Shown here piece after piece: positions 1-6,432 of a stretch of DNA of 14,222 nt. The position numbers and the translations under genes are program-made. Every line of letters starts with the position of its first letter. The stretch's first letter is position 1. The stretch is from assembly GCA_027046105.1 (NCBI GenBank), contig JALTZQ010000218.1:1-14222 (forward strand), written 5' to 3'. The DNA is from Pyrodictiaceae archaeon (lineage in GTDB: Archaea > Thermoproteota > Thermoprotei_A > Sulfolobales > Pyrodictiaceae). The notes beneath the pieces are model-generated. The model made no database searches. It saw only the letters and a list, made by a program, of their open reading frames with translations, and had not been told where the DNA came from.

Positions 1-174
1 GGTATAGGTATCGTTTCAGTAAATGTATTACGTATTCGTTTTGAGGCTGCTTTACAGCCAATAATAGCTCTCTCTGTGTCTCTCGTGATGTTCCCGTTCA
101 TAAGCATACCTGCGGTTGAGAGCATAGTCTCCAGGGCTGAGAGGGCAGGTATAAAGGCTAGAGTAGACTCATAG
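1..174 (+). CDS. C-terminal part of an unrecognised membrane protein (5' end outside the window)
   Basis: The frame is open from the first base to a TAG at 172-174 and encodes 57 residues. It contains a hydrophobic stretch (ALQPIIALSVSLVMFPF, about residues 17-33) followed by a charged tail (ESIVSRAERAGIKARVDS), so it is probably the end of a membrane protein with its tail in the cytoplasm. A second hydrophobic frame (162-377) overlaps its last 13 bases in the -1 frame and has no start codon of its own. The two may therefore once have been one protein with three membrane segments. The family is not recognised. Confidence 0.5.
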   Translation, partial: GIGIVSVNVLRIRFEAALQPIIALSVSLVMFPFISIPAVESIVSRAERAGIKARVDS

Positions 175-377
175 AGGACTATATACATGGATGTTACACG
201 GTCTTCTTACTAGCTGTAACAGAAATAGTATTGGTCACTGCATACTCATTCCTCAAAGAAGTGCTATTATTACTATTACTCGCAGTACCAACACTAATAA
301 CACTAATAATAGTATTGCTAATCCTAGTCTACAGTCTATGGAAGGCAACACTACTACTACAACGTACATTAACATAG
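162..377 (+). pseudogene. Hydrophobic two-helix membrane segment without its own start, probably frameshifted from the preceding frame
   Basis: This frame is open from 162 (after a TAG at 159-161) to a TAG at 375-377, about 71 codons. It holds two strongly hydrophobic helices, around FLLAVTEIVLVTAYSFL and LLLLLLAVPTLITLIIVLLI, and ends in KATLLLQRTLT. It has no ATG, GTG or TTG before the middle of the first helix. An ATG at 187 in another frame reaches TAG after eight codons and would need a -1 shift at about 205-208 to enter this frame. Two explanations fit: a -1 shift joining 1-174 to this segment, or a frameshift just after ATG 187. Either way the gene looks broken. The Asn/Thr-rich frame at 191-421 is a shadow of this one. 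Confidence 0.45.
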
Positions 378-491
378 AAGAACTTGTTGTAGCTTCCTCT
401 GTTTTCAACAACACATACTAGGCAAAATGATGCACCATAGTATATTAAGTAGACATAAAACTATAAGATAAAACGATGCCTTGCTTTCAAA

Positions 492-844
492 TTATTTACG
501 CTCTATTTTTGCTTTCGCTATGCTTTCTATGTGCTGTATCTAGATATATCTTGGCTACTGTTACTTTCCCTGCTTTTTATTAACAGTAGCCCTGTTTCTG
601 GATCTACTCCTGCTGATTTGTTTACCATTACCACGTTGCCACCAATCCTCAGCTTACCCACGACCTTAGCGTTGCTTATGTCTACTTTTGAATATCCTTA
701 AGTATCGGTATAGGTATTGGTCTTCACACTTTCGCTTTACCAGACATCGGCATGGGCTTGATGGGCATCAGCATGTAGCCAACAACTATCAGCGTCTCAT
801 TACCGGGTACCCAGACCGTAACACCAACAATAACAATGATTCAT
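492..844 (-). pseudogene. Decayed minus-strand gene, unrecognised, read in three frames
   Basis: Three minus-strand reading frames follow one another, each protein-like but interrupted. Segment 840-724 begins hydrophobic (IIVIVGVTVWVPGNETLIVV) and ends MSGKAKV before TGA. Segment 697-527 reads VDISNAKVVGKLRIGGNVV, then NKSAGVDPETGLLLIKSR, and ends at TAG. Segment 539-492 reads IQHIESIAKAKIERK and ends at TAA. An ATG at 844-842 lies one base out of frame with the first segment. The pattern suits an exported or membrane-anchored protein with a beta-rich middle and a helical tail that has lost its frame at least twice. No family is recognised. The plus-strand frame at 688-906 is its shadow. The remaining bases between 378 and 491 show nothing I can identify. 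Confidence 0.4.
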
Positions 845-858
845 ATCTCTCTGTTTTA

Positions 859-868
859 TTTATAAATA
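859..868 (+). promoter_or_regulatory. TATA box for the gene starting at 894
   Basis: TTTATAAATA lies about 30 bases before the GTG at 894, in an A+T-rich setting. Archaeal transcription would start near 890, giving an almost leaderless message. Confidence 0.5.
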
Positions 869-893
869 TTGTATTACTTAAACGGGGAAAGAA

Positions 894-1404
894 GTGCCTA
901 AGATAATCCCAGGTATATCCCCAAAGATTGAGGAAATAAAGAAGAAAACGAAGATATTCGGAGACATATGGAGTAGAAGAATTGATTACGCAATTGCTCA
1001 GCTAGTAAGCGCGCGCCTATTCTATGGAAAGGCTCGTGAGGGAGAAATGGGATTATCAATCGTAAAATTTGTCAAAGAAACCTGGAGATCAATATCCATT
1101 ACAAGAAGATTAGATAAGCTATCTAAAAGCAATTTGGGTAAAGCTTACGTAGCTAAACTAATTCTTAGACAACATACCCAGAGAGAAACAAGGTCTAATC
1201 CTATCAGAGCTAGCCAAGCTCAGGAATGTAGAAGGGATAGGCTTTTTAGAAAACATCAAAAACATACTGGAGAAGAACTTAAGCAGAGAGGAGTACACAA
1301 GACTAAGCAATCTGTTAGACAGAAGACTAGCACACATAATATCTTCAAGCGACGGATCAACAATATTTGACCCGATAAGCTCTAAATTATATCAGGATAA
1401 ATGA
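894..1404 (+). pseudogene. Unrecognised helical protein with a +1 frameshift at about 1164-1169
   Basis: The gene starts at GTG 894, 9 bases after GGGG at 884-887. It reads cleanly as a charged, helical protein (MPKIIPGISPKIEEIKKKTK...) up to about residue 91 (...GKAYVAKLIL). There the 894 frame degenerates into low-quality sequence rich in His, Arg and Gln. The +1 frame continues as good protein: FLDNIPREKQGLILSELAKL..., then FLENIKNILEKNLSREEY..., ending SSKLYQDK at TGA 1402-1404. The natural product would be about 169 residues with no signal peptide or membrane segment. The shift falls in CTT AGA C (1164-1170), which resembles the eukaryotic CUU-AGG-C +1 site, so programmed shifting is an alternative to mutation. 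Its TGA overlaps an ATG at 1401 (ATGA), pointing to a coupled two-gene unit with the next gene. Confidence 0.6.
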
Positions 1405-1924
1405 GGAGGGGCTCCTCGAAGAGAAATCCCTAGATCTAAGAAATCCCGACGATATATTGGAACTAATGAGCTACGGAATCTTCGATAAGAAAAAGGATCT
1501 GTATTCAGAGCTCGCAGAGTGGCGGATGCTGAAGATCATAGAAGAAGGAGAATTGAAAGGACTCTCGGGGAAGAACCTAGGTATGTACGTTCATGCAAGA
1601 TTAAGGGAAGAATTGAATAAAGATCCATACTTCTTCGAAGCATTTAAGTATTATCTTGCAAAACATCTAGATAATCTAGAGAAATCAAGACTAGTCATGT
1701 CAGCATTTGGAGATCTATTGATAGCATATGCTAAAATGCAACAGAGAATGGCTGCAGCAATCGCTAGAGCCGCGAGAAACCTTCCACTTGGATACATAGC
1801 AGAACCGTTCATCGCCCTTGCCGAAGGAATATCCGGTATAGGAGAATCCACAGATAAAGAAGTAAGGAAGAGTAGGGCAACTACAGAGAACATACTAAGA
1901 GACAAGCATAAGACAATACTTTAA
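1401..1924 (+). CDS. Unrecognised helical protein, probably frameshifted near its start (intact from TTG 1457)
   Basis: The reading frame is intact from TTG 1457 to TAA 1922-1924, 155 residues (ELMSYGIFDKKKDLYSELAE... to ...ENILRDKHKTIL). The same frame is open and protein-like back to 1379 (NEEGLLEEKSLDLRNPDDIL) but has no start codon there. The likely original start is ATG 1401-1403, overlapping the previous stop as ATGA and lying in a different frame. One base missing from the G run at 1408-1411 would join the two. The protein is rich in helix, with an Ala-rich segment MQQRMAAAIARAARNLPLGY and no signal peptide. The stop shares the palindrome TTAA with the stop of the convergent gene. Function is unknown; a virus or plasmid origin is inference from context only. 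Confidence 0.6.
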
Positions 1925-2418
1925 GGCAGTGGCGGACGCCAAGTCGCTAAAGACCATATCAAGTATCCTAAGAATCCTAAAACCCCTATTTTAAATATCA
2001 ACCTAAGCCAAAATCCGGGTCCGCGATCATAGAGTCGATTATATAGGGATATGGCGCGTAGTAGCTCTAGGCTACGCCTCTCATTCTCTGTCAACTCCCT
2101 CCTACCGCTATTGCTATAGTCTCTGAATAACGATTCGTACCTATCTCTTAACACAGGATCCCTCGGGTTCTCTAAGTATCTCTCGAACCAATCTCCGTTC
2201 ATCCGCCTTTCCTCGTACAATCTCCATCTATACTCGGGATCATTATATCTCCGCTCGATCTCCTTTTTAGCCCTATACCAAGGATCCCACGACAACCTAT
2301 CCATCTCCTTTTCTATTCTGAAATAAGGATCCCAACTCATTCTATCCCTTTCATACTCAAATCTAGTAAATGGATCCCAGTAGCGACGCTCCCACCTCTT
2401 CTCAAATATAGATCGCAT
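1921..2418 (-). CDS. WDP-repeat protein with a C-terminal membrane anchor
   Basis: The 165-residue product starts at ATG 2418-2416. Residues 11-70 form four tandem 15-residue units, each centred on an Asp-Pro: YWDPF, SWDPY, SWDPW and YNDPE, with D at 15, 30, 45 and 60. The consensus is R-x-[SY]-W-D-P-[aromatic]-[FY]-R-x-E/K-x-E-x-[DE]. A worn fifth unit (RRMNGDWFERY) follows. The repeats combine an aromatic/DP corner with a highly charged helix-like stretch. Residues 110-130 are charged and helical, and 136-160 (LRLIFKIGVLGFLGYLIWSL region) form one membrane helix followed by a short RPPLP tail. There is no N-terminal signal peptide, so a tail-anchored arrangement with the repeats in the cytoplasm is the simplest inference. 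It lies 45 bases downstream of the pilin-like gene on the same strand. No family is recognised. Confidence 0.75.
   Translation of the reverse strand: MRSIFEKRWERRYWDPFTRFEYERDRMSWDPYFRIEKEMDRLSWDPWYRAKKEIERRYNDPEYRWRLYEERRMNGDWFERYLENPRDPVLRDRYESLFRDYSNSGRRELTENERRSLELLRAISLYNRLYDRGPGFWLRLIFKIGVLGFLGYLIWSLATWRPPLP
2209..2388 (-). repeat. Four tandem 45-bp coding repeats (15-residue WDP units)
   Basis: Within the WDP gene the sequence repeats with an exact 45-base period. The plus strand shows GGATCC at 2282, 2327 and 2372, and a related GGATCA at 2237. Each lies over the (W/N)-D-P codons. Bases between the anchors have diverged more than the encoded pattern of aromatic and charged residues, so the array is old and the amino-acid pattern seems to be kept by selection. 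Confidence 0.85.
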
Positions 2419-2463
2419 CCTAAATATATAAATCTATATCTCTGAGGTAGATAAAAAAGAAGG

Positions 2464-2973
2464 TTATGTGATGTATACGTTCTGAAACTTTTCTAGAGAA
2501 GGACCGCTTGCAAATAACCGAGTATGTAGATACAGGAATACTATACTGTGTTTCACCTTATCTGCTGGTGGTGTACTCGTTCCAAATAAGTCTTTTAAAG
2601 TAGCCTTATCGAACTGACATATTCCGGTTAGGTCTCTTATCTCACCCGGACTTATTGTTACATCTCTGTATATCGCACACATCCTAATAATCGCCTTCCC
2701 CGTAGTACCCTTTACCAATATGGTAATGTACCCGCCTCTTAATGTAAGAGGCTCTGTCCCGAGGTTAGCAAGTTTTGTTGAAACCGTGAAATAATAGTAC
2801 CCGCTCGACACCTCTCTAAGCTCCACATTTATGCTTCCGACCCTTGCTATCATTACTTCCGAGGGTTTGTAGGTTGATATCATATCGGTAACTATGTATG
2901 AGAGGAGCGAGCCAGCTACTACTGCTGCCCCAACAAGCAGTATCGCGACTATGATCTGGGATACACTCCTCAT
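2464..2973 (-). CDS. Pilin-like secreted or membrane-anchored protein
   Basis: I place the start at ATG 2973-2971 because GGTGAGGTG lies just before it (spacer 6). The alternative TTG at 2994 adds seven residues and has no such site. The product is 169 residues: MRSVSQIIVAILLVGA..., then a hydrophobic helix to about residue 27, then a beta-rich, mostly polar domain to the C-terminal FQNVYIT. A short basic start, then S-x-S-Q and a long hydrophobic helix is the pattern of archaeal type IV pilin-like (class III signal) proteins, with two Cys (in RMCAIY and TGICQF) that could form a disulfide outside the cell. The family call rests on the N-terminus only; the outer domain is not recognised. TTTTTT at 2453-2458 on the plus-strand complement may end its transcript, or the message may run on into the WDP gene. 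Confidence 0.6.
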   Translation of the reverse strand: MRSVSQIIVAILLVGAAVVAGSLLSYIVTDMISTYKPSEVMIARVGSINVELREVSSGYYYFTVSTKLANLGTEPLTLRGGYITILVKGTTGKAIIRMCAIYRDVTISPGEIRDLTGICQFDKATLKDLFGTSTPPADKVKHSIVFLYLHTRLFASGPSLEKFQNVYIT

Positions 2974-3005
2974 TTTACGCACCTCACCAAACAAGGATAA
3001 AATCT

Positions 3006-3015
3006 ATATTTAAAT
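3006..3015 (-). promoter_or_regulatory. TATA box for the pilin-like gene
   Basis: Minus-strand ATTTAAATAT sits about 38 bases before ATG 2973. The predicted transcript start near 2985 leaves the GGTGAGGTG ribosome site inside the leader, which supports the 2973 start. Confidence 0.45.
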
Positions 3016-3056
3016 ATCAGCAAAGTAGATATGGAAACCAAGAAGCACAAGCCACA

Positions 3057-3065
3057 TTTTTATAT
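3057..3065 (+). promoter_or_regulatory. TATA box for the gene starting at 3098
   Basis: TTTTTATAT lies about 37 bases before ATG 3098. With transcription starting near 3087, the leader is about 11 bases. It also places the alternative TTG at 3068 upstream of the message. Confidence 0.45.
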
Positions 3066-3097
3066 CGTTGTTGCAGTTATTAATCGGGTGCACTGGA

Positions 3098-3451
3098 ATG
3101 ATAATCCTTAGAATCCCGAGGAAGGTGGATAGTAAAGATCTCCGGGACTTCATACTCCTTCAAGTCAAGAAGCTTAGGAAAAATCGAAGACATAAGTATA
3201 TTCAACTACGTGGTGAGGTTGCCTACAGCGAGAACAGTGTCTACTTCATCTTTGAGCCCTACGCGCTGGAACTTGCCTTCGCGCTAAGCCTATACCTCAA
3301 ATGCCAGAAGCACAGTATCCCATGCATTTTAGAAAAATCTAAACCTATAGATCTCAGCAGTATACCTAGAGATGCACTCAAAGCTGCTGAGGTGTGGGCT
3401 GAGAGGAAGCTTCCTAGAAAATACTATAAACTAAGAGATATCAGCATCTGA
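3098..3451 (+). CDS. Unrecognised 117-residue protein
   Basis: The start is ATG 3098, with GGGTG at 3086-3090 in front (spacer 7). A TTG at 3068 in the same frame would lie upstream of the predicted transcript start. The product begins MIILRIPRKVDSKDLRDFIL and has a basic segment QVKKLRKNRRHKYIQLRG, a beta-like middle (SENSVYFIFEPYALELAFAL) and a basic tail (ERKLPRKYYKLRD). The high Lys/Arg content is compatible with nucleic-acid binding, but no motif confirms it. It has no signal peptide, and its one hydrophobic stretch (LELAFALSLYL) is short. It is followed after 44 bases by another small gene on the same strand. Confidence 0.65.
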   Translation: MIILRIPRKVDSKDLRDFILLQVKKLRKNRRHKYIQLRGEVAYSENSVYFIFEPYALELAFALSLYLKCQKHSIPCILEKSKPIDLSSIPRDALKAAEVWAERKLPRKYYKLRDISI

Positions 3452-3495
3452 GGTGGCTAACCTTAAGCAATCTGATAGCCGCTATAGATTATAGC

Positions 3496-3915
3496 GTGAG
3501 TTTTCACTACATAGGGTTCGTAGCTGCTAGGGAACACATCATTAAGAAGCATAGCTTTCTAAATAAAGCTTCATGGGTAAAGCACATAGCCGATCTACCT
3601 AAACGTGAGAAGATAGTATACCTACGCAGATTTCCAGATAGGTTAGCTAAGATCAGAGTATTCCTAGAGCATATAAAGTGGTTCAATAACCCGAGTAGCT
3701 GCAACGATTTCGTAAATAAGCTGAGCCCGGCTATACTCATCATTGATCCAAAGCTAGACCCATACATTGATTACCCACGCAAAATCCACGAGAGCAAGGT
3801 TACGAGAAGACACGAAAAGATACTAGCACTACTAGCAGATAACGTAGCGTACTACACCTACTGGGCTACAATAATTAGGAGGAAGCCACAGCTCCTAGAA
3901 CAGATATTGAAGTAG
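3496..3915 (+). CDS. Unrecognised 139-residue basic protein
   Basis: The frame runs from GTG 3496 to TAG 3913-3915. The product (MSFHYIGFVAAREHIIKKHS...) is helical and rich in Lys, Arg, His and aromatic residues, with a PAILIIDPKLDPYIDYP segment in the middle. The start is uncertain. The frame is open and protein-like back to 3430 (WLTLSNLIAAIDYS before the GTG), and a good ribosome site (GAGGTGG, 3450-3456) lies far upstream, overlapping the previous stop. No ATG, GTG or TTG occurs in that stretch, so either CTG 3472 is used or the gene has lost its start. It probably forms a unit with the 3098 gene. Function is unknown. Confidence 0.6.
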   Translation: MSFHYIGFVAAREHIIKKHSFLNKASWVKHIADLPKREKIVYLRRFPDRLAKIRVFLEHIKWFNNPSSCNDFVNKLSPAILIIDPKLDPYIDYPRKIHESKVTRRHEKILALLADNVAYYTYWATIIRRKPQLLEQILK

Positions 3916-3916
3916 T

Positions 3917-3977
3917 GGCCTCCTCACGGCAGACACTGCGGCTCATCTTCACTCACCGCAGCCGCCACTCGGAGGCC
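3917..3977. ncRNA. G+C-rich structured segment, candidate small RNA
   Basis: The 61 bases between two convergent genes are about two-thirds G+C, against clearly A+T-richer surroundings. They fold well: GGCCTCC (3917-3923) pairs with GGAGGCC (3971-3977), GGC (3928-3930) with GCC (3964-3966), and CTGCGG (3936-3941) with CCGCAG (3956-3961), leaving a 14-base apical loop. In hyperthermophiles such islands are typical of structured RNAs. The minus-strand loop (TGAGTGAAGATGAG) has repeated UGA/GA, reminiscent of a kink-loop in archaeal H/ACA guides, but no ANA box follows the stem on either strand. A bidirectional terminator hairpin is the main alternative; no T run follows. Strand is unresolved. 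Confidence 0.45.
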
Positions 3978-4008
3978 CAGCTCCATCTAAGTCTATATGC
4001 TTAACTCT

Positions 4009-4731
4009 CTATAAACCTTGTTCCTCTAGAACCTCCTGATCTCTCCATATTTCCAGCTTCTCATTACCTGTATATAATATTGCATAGGCTCTATGCCTCT
4101 GAGAGCTATCTATCCTAACGTATAGTGTCCCATACTCATACCTATAGATAGTGTAGGGTTTCTCTATGTGTAGGTGCCCACACAGCACAAGCTTTGGTCT
4201 AGCCTCGTAGATAGCTATTCCTACAGCCTGCGTCGTAACATCATCTCTCATGAACTTATAGTCCTCTAACGGGAGCTTGGGAGAATCGTGTATCAGCAGG
4301 ACATCTATCTTACCCTTAAGCTTCTTTGCAACCTCTATGTACTCTTCAGGCTTCTTCCTAGGGATTCCCTTCTTCTCTCTCCTCCTAAGAGCAATGATGC
4401 CGTTGATGGCTCCGAACCTTAAACCTCCAAACTCCCTAACCTCGCCATCCTCCATTAATATAGGCTCATACCTACCTGTCAGCACATTGTACATCTTCTT
4501 AAGGACTTCCATATTTTCATGATTACCGTAGATAGACCATACACGCACCTTCTTCAACAGTTCAAAGAACTCCTCCTCGTTAACAGCCTCACCCCAATCA
4601 CCTAACGATATCAGCAAGTCTGGCTTATGGTAGTCTACAATGGATAGTAACCACTCCCAAGCCCTAGACTCATCAACACCCTTATAGATGCGCTTATCGT
4701 AGTGTAGGTCGCTGATAACCAATACCTTCAC
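4009..4731 (-). CDS. Calcineurin-type metallophosphoesterase
   Basis: The 240-residue product starts at GTG 4731 with GGAGGTGAT just upstream. All the metal-binding blocks of the calcineurin-like phosphoesterase family are present in order: SDLHYD (D8, H10), SLGDWGE (D45), YGNHEN (N70, H71), LLIHDSP (H148) and CGHLHIE (H186, H188). These bind two metal ions and hydrolyse phosphoesters. The length fits small single-domain phosphodiesterases of the MJ0936/YfcE kind. The substrate cannot be told from sequence; a cyclic or nucleic-acid phosphodiester is possible. No signal peptide or membrane segment is seen, so it acts in the cytoplasm. It converges on the 3496 gene across the structured segment, and its own promoter lies in the 4732-4880 gap. 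The gene is intact, unlike several neighbours, so it may be a chromosomal gene. Confidence 0.88.
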   Translation of the reverse strand: MKVLVISDLHYDKRIYKGVDESRAWEWLLSIVDYHKPDLLISLGDWGEAVNEEEFFELLKKVRVWSIYGNHENMEVLKKMYNVLTGRYEPILMEDGEVREFGGLRFGAINGIIALRRREKKGIPRKKPEEYIEVAKKLKGKIDVLLIHDSPKLPLEDYKFMRDDVTTQAVGIAIYEARPKLVLCGHLHIEKPYTIYRYEYGTLYVRIDSSQRHRAYAILYTGNEKLEIWRDQEVLEEQGL

Positions 4732-4768
4732 CTGCTATCACCTCCCATAGATACATATCGGCTTAGCA

Positions 4769-4778
4769 GATATAAATC
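4769..4778 (-). promoter_or_regulatory. TATA box for the metallophosphoesterase gene
   Basis: Minus-strand GATTTATA-type box about 40 bases before the GTG at 4731. The predicted start near 4748 places the GGAGGTGAT ribosome site at the very beginning of the message. Confidence 0.45.
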
Positions 4779-4842
4779 TATGTTATATACACACCTATCC
4801 TAATATATCAATAGGAACTCTCATTGCCGGCTACTCTCAAAA

Positions 4843-4851
4843 TTTTTAAAT
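4843..4851 (+). promoter_or_regulatory. TATA box for the small gene starting at 4881
   Basis: TTTTTAAAT lies about 34 bases before TTG 4881, with the predicted transcript start near 4872. The 149-base gap 4732-4880 thus carries two divergent promoters. Confidence 0.5.
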
Positions 4852-4880
4852 AATTCACATCGGATTTCTGTGGTGATAGC

Positions 4881-5057
4881 TTGGCTCTCCTAGACCTCTT
4901 GAAGTCTAGGAAGATGGTACCCTTAATGAAGAGGAAGATCGCTAAGCTAGGCGAAACGAGATATGTGGTTTACCTACCAGTAGAGCTTAACGAGCTGTGG
5001 AGAGAGCTCCACGAGTCTAGGAAAAAAGTGAATATCTACGTGGAGATACCGGATTAG
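4881..5057 (+). CDS. Small basic protein beside the integrase, possible AbrB-like DNA-binding protein
   Basis: The 58-residue frame runs from TTG 4881, preceded by GGTGAT at 4872-4877, to TAG 5055-5057. It reads MALLDLLKSRKMVPLMKRK, then IAKLGETRYVVYLPVELNE, then LWRELHESRKKVNIYVEIPD. A G-x-T-R-Y-V-V-Y-L-P strand-turn-strand core followed by a short helix and a last strand recalls the swapped-hairpin AbrB/SpoVT fold and is similar in style to small crenarchaeal proteins found near integrases. That likeness is from memory and is weak. Its 3' end overlaps the 3' end of the broken integrase by about 41 bases in convergent orientation. It may be a regulator of the former element. Confidence 0.6.
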   Translation: MALLDLLKSRKMVPLMKRKIAKLGETRYVVYLPVELNELWRELHESRKKVNIYVEIPD

Positions 5058-6385
5058 ATGCCCTAGGAAGCCTTAAACCCCTTGCTGTAAAGCACTTTTT
5101 CAAGTACTCTACACCCTCCAAACCCTTCTCCAAGACCTTCATCACGTCGGGATACCAGAGATCTGCTTTCGTCAGCAGATCCGAGTAAACAGCTTTTGAA
5201 ATCTCTTTTATCTCCCCGAACCTAGACTGTATGAACTTACTCACACTCTCCTTCGGGATAACAACCTCTAACACCCTCCAGTTAAGCTTCCTCAAACTTA
5301 GGTCTCAGCAGGTTATGGTACCTAGCATAGTCCGATACCTTAGACCTATCCCTCCTAGTACCCCCGTGCTTCTTCAGTAATGCTAGTAGGCTTGAGGGGA
5401 CGTAGATCCACTCACACGGCTTCTGGCTACCGCGTAGCCCCACATAGTACCTACAGAAACCCCTATCCTCGAAGCAGACAAGCCTTGTGCTCCACTCCTC
5501 AAGCATATCAATATAGACCTCCTCCGCGGGGCTCCACCCCCAACCACTTTAACCACGTGCTCAAGCCTAACGCCGCCGAAGTACATCAACAAGTAGTACA
5601 AGTAGTACAGCTCGTGATTCTGCTTCAGGAACTCCATGGTCTTCTTGAAGAGTTCGAGGTCTATCTTATACGCTTTGACACTTAAGCCATAGCTCCTGCT
5701 AGGAACAACCTCCATAATCCATCCAAACGACCCTGGGCTAATCCTTCTCCTAAAGTACAAGTACTGGATGTAATGCCTGAACACGTTCCTAAGCCACTTG
5801 TTCGGGTGGTTCACGACATAGTCTATCACCTGCTCGCTAAGCTCCTTGCCCTCCAGGTACTTCATGAAGAGGTTCCTGTAGTACTTAAGAGTCTCCGGAT
5901 CCCTAACCTTTCTACGCTTCTTACGCTCTACAAGAGAACGCTCGAAGTCTTCGCTCCACTCCAGCTTTATCCCAACGAAGCTTATTTCTAACATCTTCTT
6001 CAAATCTTCGCGAAACTCCCTAACGACGAACTGCAGAATGGCGTTCTTGAGGTACTCGTTTCTAGCTGCCAGTGCTAGTATTTTCAGCGCTAAACCGTAG
6101 TCTACAATACCGTCCTCTCTAACTACTCCCAGCGCTCTTAGCTTATCCCAGTCACTTACAATAGCCTCGAACTCATGTTTATCCAAGTACCGCAGAGCAC
6201 GCTTAACAACATCGTCTGGAACCCTGCGCTCACGCTCAGATACCTGTGTAGACTAGACTTAGCGATACCTAGTGCCTTAGCAGCTTCAACAAACCCTAGC
6301 CTCCGCCTAACTCTCCCCAATATAGACCTCCTAACATCATCGCTCAGAGCACTAACGTTGACCTTATCGACCCAACTATCAGCAG

Positions 6386-6399
6386 ATCTGAATTCAGAT
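6386..6399. repeat. Perfect 14-bp palindrome at the 5' end of int
   Basis: ATCTGAATTCAGAT is its own reverse complement. It lies within the first codons of int, just inside the tRNA-like segment, where a recombinase or repressor dimer could bind. Chance cannot be excluded. Confidence 0.5.
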
Positions 6400-6401
6400 G
6401 T

Positions 6402-6432
6402 GAGTTCCCGCCCGAGATTTGAACCGGGAACC
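6402..6432 (-). other. tRNA 3'-end-like sequence inside the int start, candidate attachment site
   Basis: On the minus strand GGTTCCCGGTTCAAATC is followed by TCGGGCGGGAAC. This contains a T-loop (GGTTCAAATC) with an imperfect T stem, and a possible acceptor strand CGGGAAC that would pair with GTTCCCG seven bases before the loop. No 5' half of a tRNA lies upstream. The segment directly encodes VPGSNLGRE at the integrase N-terminus, as expected for SSV-type integrases whose attP copies the 3' end of the target tRNA. It does not match the adjacent tRNA-Ser beyond the T-loop, so the target would be another tRNA gene. Confidence 0.5.

Noticed and set aside
191..421. Asn/Thr-rich 76-residue frame that looks like a low-complexity secreted protein
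   Set aside because: It is the out-of-frame reading of a strongly hydrophobic two-helix frame over the same bases; the Asn/Thr runs come from codons for Leu, Ile and Val read out of phase.
1..717. An 11-base match (GGTATAGGTAT at 1-11 and 707-717) considered as a direct repeat flanking an element
   Set aside because: Short, low in complexity, and with no related sequence around it; chance is sufficient.
688..906. Plus-strand 72-residue frame rich in His, Arg and Asn
   Set aside because: It is antisense to the minus-strand remnant at 492-844 and has no protein-like character or ribosome site.
2209..2388. Regular 45-base repeats considered as a CRISPR-like array
   Set aside because: There are no unique spacers between identical repeats; the units are contiguous, coding and in frame.
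3917..3977. Segment tested as a tRNA, C/D-box or H/ACA guide RNA
   Set aside because: No cloverleaf, no C or D box pair, and no ANA box beyond the stem on either strand, so no named class is assigned.
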